DNA of 40,654 bases from an uncultured Bacteroidota bacterium (GTDB lineage: Bacteria; Bacteroidota; Bacteroidia; Flavobacteriales_D; Sanyastnellaceae), in assembly GCA_903932685.1 (NCBI GenBank), contig CAIZGX010000074.1:1-40654 (forward strand), read 5' to 3'. Within the stretch, counting starts at the first letter, position 1. Every line of letters starts with the position of its first letter. Shown piece by piece: positions 35,987 through 40,654 of the stretch. The notes under the pieces were generated by a model, which saw only the letters and a list, made by a program, of their open reading frames with translations, searched no databases and was not told the origin of the DNA. The position numbers and the translations under genes were made by a program.

Positions 35987-38818
35987 TTATGGATTCCAAA
36001 TGAATGGTGCCGATTCTCTTCTGCCTTCAGTTTCAATTGAAATGATATAGGAACCAGCTGAAATGTTTTCTCCTGTCAAGTTCCATTCAGATTGATTTAT
36101 TCCAGAAACACCTTGTGTGTTGAAGGAAGTCACCACTCGTCCTGTTAAGTCGCGCAGAACGATTTGCACCTTTGCGGCTTGACTCATGCTGTATGCAAGA
36201 TTCACATTGCGATTTGATGGATTCGGCCAAATCATAAAAGTTGATTTTGCAAAAGACATGACTTCAGAAAGAGATGTATTCAAGTCCGGAACTGCCAATT
36301 GATAGTCAGTATACACATGGTATTCACCAGGCTCAAAAAAGAAGGTGGCTCCTAAATCGTTCACTTGAAATGAGTTTCCAGTGAAGTAGTCATACCAAGT
36401 TCCTGTATGCTGAAATCCAGGTATCATATTCAATGAAGTTGTTTGGAAATTTCCAACTACAACAGCATTGTTTGTTCCATTCAAATGAATACGCTTACCA
36501 AATCCGCCCAAGTCAATATTGAAGTTAGTAGTTGAGAAAACAGGCTCAGTTTTCTTCAAATTGTTCAAAGCAGCTGTTACTTTATAAAGATGCTTTCTAT
36601 TTTGATTGTCCCAATAATCCCATCTTACAGGCTTCGCAGAAGTTCTGCAATCGGTATTAATTGTAACACCATCTGAACAAGTATTTATGCTGTAATCATA
36701 ACCCAATTCACCAAACTGCCAGATCATCTTAGGTCCTGGTATTGGAAGCAATAAGCAATGAGCCAATTCTTGTCTTTTCAGCGCTGTATTTAAATTGGTA
36801 ATGTTGTATGTACCGTTGCTCGCTCCGTAAAGTAGATTCTTATACATCATGCGCTCTTCGTCATGACTCTCTGCATAAGTAATCAAATGAGCATTGTTCC
36901 AACCTCTGTTCTGATAACTTCCCCAAGAGAAGTTAGAGGCGTAACCCATTGAACCTTCCATATATTCATGATTCAAATTTCCCCACAACATCATACCGTT
37001 ATTACTTAAAACAGTTTCCTCGCTGTTATCTGCAAAGTGCTCCATTATTCCATATGAGCCTGGTTCAACCGTTTGCATGTGGTTGTAATAGTCTGTTAAA
37101 ATATTTATTCGACTCTGATCATATGCACCCCATGCACCAATATTTCCGAGGGTGTAATTCTGTGTAAAGCCTTTCGATAAATCGAAGCGATAACCATCGA
37201 TGTGATAATTCTGCATCCAATGGGCCAAAACGCGTTTAGTGAAATTCTTCGTTTGAAGACTTTCGTGGTTGAAATCGTATCCAACATTGAAGTCGTGCTT
37301 TGGAGTTGGATTGAACCAAGGATTACTTGCAGTTGGCTGCCCATATTGTCCAGCACTTGCATCGAAGTACATACGCACCATTGGATTCTGACCGAAACTG
37401 TGATTCAAAGCAATATCCATGATTACCGCGATTCCGCGATTGTGCGCTTCATTTACAAAAGTTTTCAAAGCTTCAGCACTTCCATAGGCTTTATCCGGAG
37501 CAAAATAGAAAGATGGGTTATAACCCCAGCTGTCGTTTCCTTCAAACTCATTAATTGGCATCAACTGAATAGCTGTCACACCAAGGGTTTCAAGATAATC
37601 CAAAGAATCAGTTAATGAAGTATAAGTTCTGTCTTCCAGAAAATCACGAACCAACAATTCATAAACGACTAATTTGGTTTTTGCAGGACGAATAAAGCTT
37701 TGATCTGTCCAGTTAAATACCGGAGGATCTGTTCTGAAAACTGAAACAGGCTCTGAGGTTAATCCTGCTGGATAGTCAATTAAATTCGGATAAGTGGTTT
37801 CCGGAATCCAACCGTCATTCCAACCATCCAATATTTTATCTGCATAGACATCGGCCACACGCATTCCCTCCATATTTATATAGTACTGGAAACGATACTC
37901 GGTACCCGGAGATAAATTTGGAATATCTATCCAATAGGTATTTCCATCAGGCGTGCGGTTCATTAAATAACTTAAGTCCAATTGCCAGTTGTTGAAATCG
38001 CCAATGACAAAAACAAAACTCTTATTCGGAGCGTACAATTGTAAGCGCACGCCAGAGTTTGAAGTGATATTTATTCCATCAATTGTCCCAGCAGGCGCTG
38101 CAGCTACATTTATTGCGGGAAGAATAATTACAACCTTTTCATCAGTAATGGTTGTTCCTCCGTTTACAGCAGACATGGTAATCAAGTATTCACCTGCAGC
38201 GGCTTGGCTGAAGTTATAATTCAATGATGTAACTCCTGACCCAGATGCAACCTGACTTCCATTTACAGAAATAGTGATGTCTGATGCTAGGGAAGAATTT
38301 GCAGTTACAGGAACAACTTGATTGGCATTCACAATCTGAGATTCCATTGAAGGCAAAGAGAAAGAAGCATTGAATCCAGCTGCATACACATTTAAGTATA
38401 TATCACTTCCGTCAGCGTTTCTGCCGACTACAGTTCCAGCAGCATTGCGGAAAACAAACGTCATTTTGGAAACTGTTTCTCCCACATTCAAATTATAAAA
38501 TGTGGAAGGAGTAATAACAATCTTGTGAATGTTATTTCCCATCGGCGTCATAAGTACCGAAGCGTCCGCAGTTCCCCAGTTTCCTACTGTGTGCTGCCAG
38601 TCGTTTGGACCAATACTATTGTTTGTTATAACTCCAGTGTGAGCATAAATAGGAGTGTAACCCGTAAGGTCACCATTTCCAGTTGTGGCATCATAGAAGA
38701 CAGTAATCTGATCTGTTTGAGTTGGAAAAGCTGGCGTTGATGTAAGAATCTGTGCATTTACGCTTAAAGTGAAAAATGAAAATAATAAGACGGGAAATAA
38801 TAGTCTTTTTTGATTCAT
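35987..38818 (-). CDS. GH13 alpha-amylase family enzyme with N-terminal starch-binding-like domains, T9SS type A
   Basis: 943 residues. Signal peptide ends NAQ (about 1-22). Residues about 24-150 are a beta-sandwich module like those of the two-module protein of this locus. About 155-250 is a further beta-rich region. About 250-350 is a CBM48/E-set-like domain (NKSFVFVIGDFNNWQ). The GH13 barrel holds the four conserved regions: DIALNHSFG (Asp468, His473), GYRFDLSKGF (Arg544, nucleophile Asp546), GIMEHFAD (acid/base Glu593) and YAESHDEERM (His652, Asp653). About 870-943 is a T9SS type A sorting domain (FMIWPNPSNRNVNLAYS, AGSYIISIET). It is exported by T9SS rather than as a lipoprotein. It probably cleaves starch or glycogen outside the cell. 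Its promoter carries a palindrome. Confidence 0.94.
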   Translation of the reverse strand: MNQKRLLFPVLLFSFFTLSVNAQILTSTPAFPTQTDQITVFYDATTGNGDLTGYTPIYAHTGVITNNSIGPNDWQHTVGNWGTADASVLMTPMGNNIHKIVITPSTFYNLNVGETVSKMTFVFRNAAGTVVGRNADGSDIYLNVYAAGFNASFSLPSMESQIVNANQVVPVTANSSLASDITISVNGSQVASGSGVTSLNYNFSQAAAGEYLITMSAVNGGTTITDEKVVIILPAINVAAAPAGTIDGINITSNSGVRLQLYAPNKSFVFVIGDFNNWQLDLSYLMNRTPDGNTYWIDIPNLSPGTEYRFQYYINMEGMRVADVYADKILDGWNDGWIPETTYPNLIDYPAGLTSEPVSVFRTDPPVFNWTDQSFIRPAKTKLVVYELLVRDFLEDRTYTSLTDSLDYLETLGVTAIQLMPINEFEGNDSWGYNPSFYFAPDKAYGSAEALKTFVNEAHNRGIAVIMDIALNHSFGQNPMVRMYFDASAGQYGQPTASNPWFNPTPKHDFNVGYDFNHESLQTKNFTKRVLAHWMQNYHIDGYRFDLSKGFTQNYTLGNIGAWGAYDQSRINILTDYYNHMQTVEPGSYGIMEHFADNSEETVLSNNGMMLWGNLNHEYMEGSMGYASNFSWGSYQNRGWNNAHLITYAESHDEERMMYKNLLYGASNGTYNITNLNTALKRQELAHCLLLPIPGPKMIWQFGELGYDYSINTCSDGVTINTDCRTSAKPVRWDYWDNQNRKHLYKVTAALNNLKKTEPVFSTTNFNIDLGGFGKRIHLNGTNNAVVVGNFQTTSLNMIPGFQHTGTWYDYFTGNSFQVNDLGATFFFEPGEYHVYTDYQLAVPDLNTSLSEVMSFAKSTFMIWPNPSNRNVNLAYSMSQAAKVQIVLRDLTGRVVTSFNTQGVSGINQSEWNLTGENISAGSYIISIETEGRRESAPFIWNP

Positions 38819-38838
38819 AAATGAGGTAGTTAGTTCCT

Positions 38839-38868
38839 CAAATATAGGAAAGTGTACTTAGTACACAA
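38839..38868 (-). promoter_or_regulatory. Promoter and putative palindromic operator of the GH13 amylase gene
   Basis: On the minus strand TTG (38868-38866), a spacer of exactly 19 nt and TATATTTG (38846-38839) match the Bacteroidota consensus perfectly. The spacer is almost filled by the perfect palindrome GTGTACTTAGTACAC (38852-38866; 6-bp arms, 3-nt centre). A dimeric repressor or activator bound there would control the promoter. No regulator gene is in the window. Confidence 0.65.
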
Positions 38869-38926
38869 CTGATATTGGTAATTTTCAGTGAAATTGATGT
38901 TACTTTGTTTTTTCAAACCACGATAT

Positions 38927-39808
38927 ATGCAACTTCTAGACGGATTAGCACTTTCCAAAACCATTAAATCAGAGATAAAGCAAATTGTCTCGGACATAAC
39001 AGCTTTGGGATTTAAGCGCCCGCATTTGGCAGCTGTTTTAATCGGAGAAAATGGCGCGAGTGTTACATATGTCAACGCTAAAGTGAAGTCTTGTGAAGAG
39101 GTTGGTTTCGATTCAACCTTGGTTCAATTGAACGATAATTGTTCAGAAGAAGAAGTTTTACAAACTATAATTTCTCTGAATGAAAACGATGCGGTAGACG
39201 GGTACATCATTCAACTTCCTTTGCCGAAACACATCAATGAAAAGAAGGTCTTGATGGCTGTAGCACCGAATAAAGATGTAGACGGATTTCATCCTGAATC
39301 AGTTGGAAAAATGATGTTGAATCTTCCAACTTTTCTCCCCGCCACCCCAATGGGTATTATTACTTTGTTGGAAAGAAATAACGTTGCTACTTCAGGGAAG
39401 CATGCAGTTGTTTTAGGAAGATCTCATATCGTGGGACTTCCAGTTTCGGTTCTACTTCAGCGCAATCATCCTTTTGGAAACTGTACCGTAACTCTCTGCC
39501 ACAGTAAGACAGCAAACATAGAGGTAATTTGTCAATCTGCAGATATCATTATCGCTGCAATTGGAAAACCTGAATTCTTAAAAGGAAATATGGTGAAAGA
39601 AGGAGCAGTGGTTGTAGATGTTGGAATTACACGAGTAGTAGACGCTTCAAAGAAAAGCGGATTTAAGCTTTTGGGTGATGTCGCATTTGAAGAGGTTGCT
39701 CCGAAATGTAGCTTCATCACACCTGTTCCAGGTGGAGTAGGACCAATGACCATTGTGTCCTTGATGCAAAACACGTTATTGGCCGCGGAAGGTAAGCGCG
39801 CTATATAA
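38927..39808 (+). CDS. folD: Bifunctional methylenetetrahydrofolate dehydrogenase/cyclohydrolase
   Basis: A 293-residue FolD, which converts 5,10-methylene-THF to 10-formyl-THF through methenyl-THF using NADP+. I start at the ATG at 38927 (MQLLDGLALS); the frame is open 13 codons further but without homology. Motifs: SVTYVNAKVK with Tyr48 and catalytic Lys52, the substrate-binding DGYIIQLPLPKHI, DVDGFHPESVG, TPMGIITLLERN, the Rossmann GRSHIVGLPV and the C-terminal PVPGGVGPMTI. A possible promoter is TTG, 22 nt, TTACTTTG upstream. Its last 33 nt overlap the 3' end of folP on the other strand, and both act in folate metabolism. Confidence 0.96.
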   Translation: MQLLDGLALSKTIKSEIKQIVSDITALGFKRPHLAAVLIGENGASVTYVNAKVKSCEEVGFDSTLVQLNDNCSEEEVLQTIISLNENDAVDGYIIQLPLPKHINEKKVLMAVAPNKDVDGFHPESVGKMMLNLPTFLPATPMGIITLLERNNVATSGKHAVVLGRSHIVGLPVSVLLQRNHPFGNCTVTLCHSKTANIEVICQSADIIIAAIGKPEFLKGNMVKEGAVVVDVGITRVVDASKKSGFKLLGDVAFEEVAPKCSFITPVPGGVGPMTIVSLMQNTLLAAEGKRAI

Positions 39809-40588
39809 TTCCACCGCTTGTTTTGCTTCCAGAACGTCGTGCACCCGCAGAATAGATGCGCCTCGATCCAATGCGAAGGCATGAAGGACAGTAGATCCAT
39901 TCAAACTTTCTTCAGCCGTCGTATTCAATGTTTGTTGAATCATCTTTTTTCTTGAAACTCCCGCCAATACCGGATACCCGAATTTTGTAAATCGATCCAA
40001 GTTTTGAAGTAAATCGAAATTATGCTCCTTATTTTTCGCGAAACCGAAACCTAGATCTAACACGATTTTAAAAATTCCAAGCTGATTTAATTCTTCAATT
40101 TCCATTTTGAAATAGGCATAGACTTCTTCCACAACGTTTTCATAGTTGGCCAATGTTTTCATGTTGGAAGAATCACCGCGCGAATGCATGAGCACATACG
40201 TGCATTGGGCTTCAGCAGCCACATTCCATAATTTTGAATCCATTCTTCCACCTGAAACATCGTTTATCCATTGCGCTCCTTCACGAAGACAGGCAGCAGC
40301 CACTTCACTATAAAACGTGTCAATACTTATCGTTAAAGAAGGAAATTCATTTCGAATAGCGCGCAACACCGGTAAGACACGATTCAACTCTTCTTCCGCA
40401 GAAATATAAATGGCACCCGGACGCGTCGATTGTCCGCCCAAATCCAAAATATCCACTCCTTCGGAAATCATTTTTTCAACGCGAAGCAAAATATCTTTTT
40501 TAGAATTAGAGCGACTTCCAGCATAAAAAGAATCTGGAGTAACATTCAAAATTCCCATAACCAAGGGAAGTGTGCGAGTAGAATTCAT
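39776..40588 (-). CDS. folP: Dihydropteroate synthase
   Basis: A 270-residue DHPS that condenses p-aminobenzoate with dihydropterin pyrophosphate in folate biosynthesis and is the sulfonamide target. Motifs: MGILNVTPDSFYAG (residues about 11-24), the loop DILDLGGQSTRPGA (about 47-60), SIDTFYSEVA, INDVSGG, LDLGFGFAKN and VLAGVSRKKMI, with HDVLEAKQAV near the C-terminus. Size and order are normal. The start is the ATG at 40588, with a -7-like CATCTTTG at 40611-40618 upstream. It converges on folD, overlapping it by 33 nt at the 3' end. Upstream, a possible divergent gene starts only 27 nt away. Confidence 0.96.
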   Translation of the reverse strand: MNSTRTLPLVMGILNVTPDSFYAGSRSNSKKDILLRVEKMISEGVDILDLGGQSTRPGAIYISAEEELNRVLPVLRAIRNEFPSLTISIDTFYSEVAAACLREGAQWINDVSGGRMDSKLWNVAAEAQCTYVLMHSRGDSSNMKTLANYENVVEEVYAYFKMEIEELNQLGIFKIVLDLGFGFAKNKEHNFDLLQNLDRFTKFGYPVLAGVSRKKMIQQTLNTTAEESLNGSTVLHAFALDRGASILRVHDVLEAKQAVELYSALTFRGQ

Positions 40589-40597
40589 TTCAAGATG

Positions 40598-40618
40598 TAT
40601 CTTTGAAACGCAAAGATG
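40598..40618. promoter_or_regulatory. Face-to-face -7 boxes between folP and the next gene
   Basis: The plus strand has TATCTTTG (40598-40605) and the minus strand has CATCTTTG (40618-40611). Together they form the inverted repeat ATCTTTG, 5 nt, CAAAGAT (40599-40618 region). The plus box matches TAnnTTTG exactly and the minus box has one mismatch. No clear -33 element was found for either. Confidence 0.4.
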
Positions 40619-40654
40619 AGCATTTTCATCGCATTTGTATTTCGAATCATGAGC
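40616..40654 (+). CDS. Possible start of a membrane-protein gene running off the window
   Basis: An ATG at 40616 opens a frame that stays open for all 13 codons to the right edge and reads MSIFIAFVFRIMS, a hydrophobic N-terminus. A perfect -7-type box (TATCTTTG) lies 10 nt upstream. In many Bacteroidota a membrane-bound diadenylate cyclase gene (cdaA) sits next to folP, which would fit, but 13 codons cannot prove it. Confidence 0.35.
   Translation, partial: MSIFIAFVFRIMS

Overview
The window is chromosomal DNA of a Bacteroidota bacterium, most likely a flavobacterium-like (Flavobacteriales) lineage. The evidence is a SusC/SusD pair, four secreted proteins with type IX secretion (T9SS) C-terminal sorting domains, an S46 dipeptidyl-peptidase, and promoters with the Bacteroidota -33/-7 architecture (TTTG, about 19 nt, TAnnTTTG). 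The clearest promoter example sits in front of tRNA-Asp. No phage, insertion sequence, CRISPR array or recombinase is visible. The window is mostly core and secreted-protein genes.

Layout. 1-1001: the 3' end of an S46 peptidase faces an unlisted 45-codon gene for a His-rich single-span membrane peptide. 1156-4743: a giant multidomain CotH-type surface protein with a type B T9SS domain. 4768-9650: a tight run of mutA, mutB (methylmalonyl-CoA mutase), mazG and an outer-membrane-like protein, closed by a bidirectional terminator shared with tRNA-Asp on the other strand. 9960-14410: a 734-residue membrane protein of unknown function and a B12-binding-type radical SAM protein with an unusual CX4CX2C cluster motif. 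14407-19779: housekeeping genes in divergent and convergent pairs (DEAD-box helicase, O-methyltransferase; CPBP protease, eIF1-like factor, THUMP rRNA methyltransferase; acyltransferase). 19859-25448: two lipoproteins, a VCBS/ASPIC T9SS protein and a GlcD-like FAD oxidase. 25455-29912 (minus): a choice-of-anchor-B T9SS protein, a family 2 glycosyltransferase and a SIMPL protein.

29978-38818 (minus) is a compact alpha-glucan utilisation locus. It runs from a GH13 alpha-amylase exported by T9SS, through SusC and SusD, to a small lipocalin-like lipoprotein and a protein made of two tandem starch-binding-like modules that resemble the N-terminus of the amylase. The surface amylase would cut starch or glycogen, the accessory proteins would hold glucan, and SusCD would import the oligosaccharides. 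The amylase promoter has a perfect 15-bp palindrome filling its -33/-7 spacer, a candidate operator. 38927-40588: folD and folP converge and overlap at their 3' ends. The first 13 codons of a possible further gene run off the right edge.

The most interesting cross-cutting observation is that at least six genes have a -7-like box (TAnnTTTG or a close variant) ending only 4-5 nt before the start codon, which implies leaderless or nearly leaderless mRNAs. I did not find a convincing new multi-gene system. The best candidates for something undescribed are the 734-residue membrane protein, the radical SAM protein, the His-rich micropeptide and the putative starch-locus operator.
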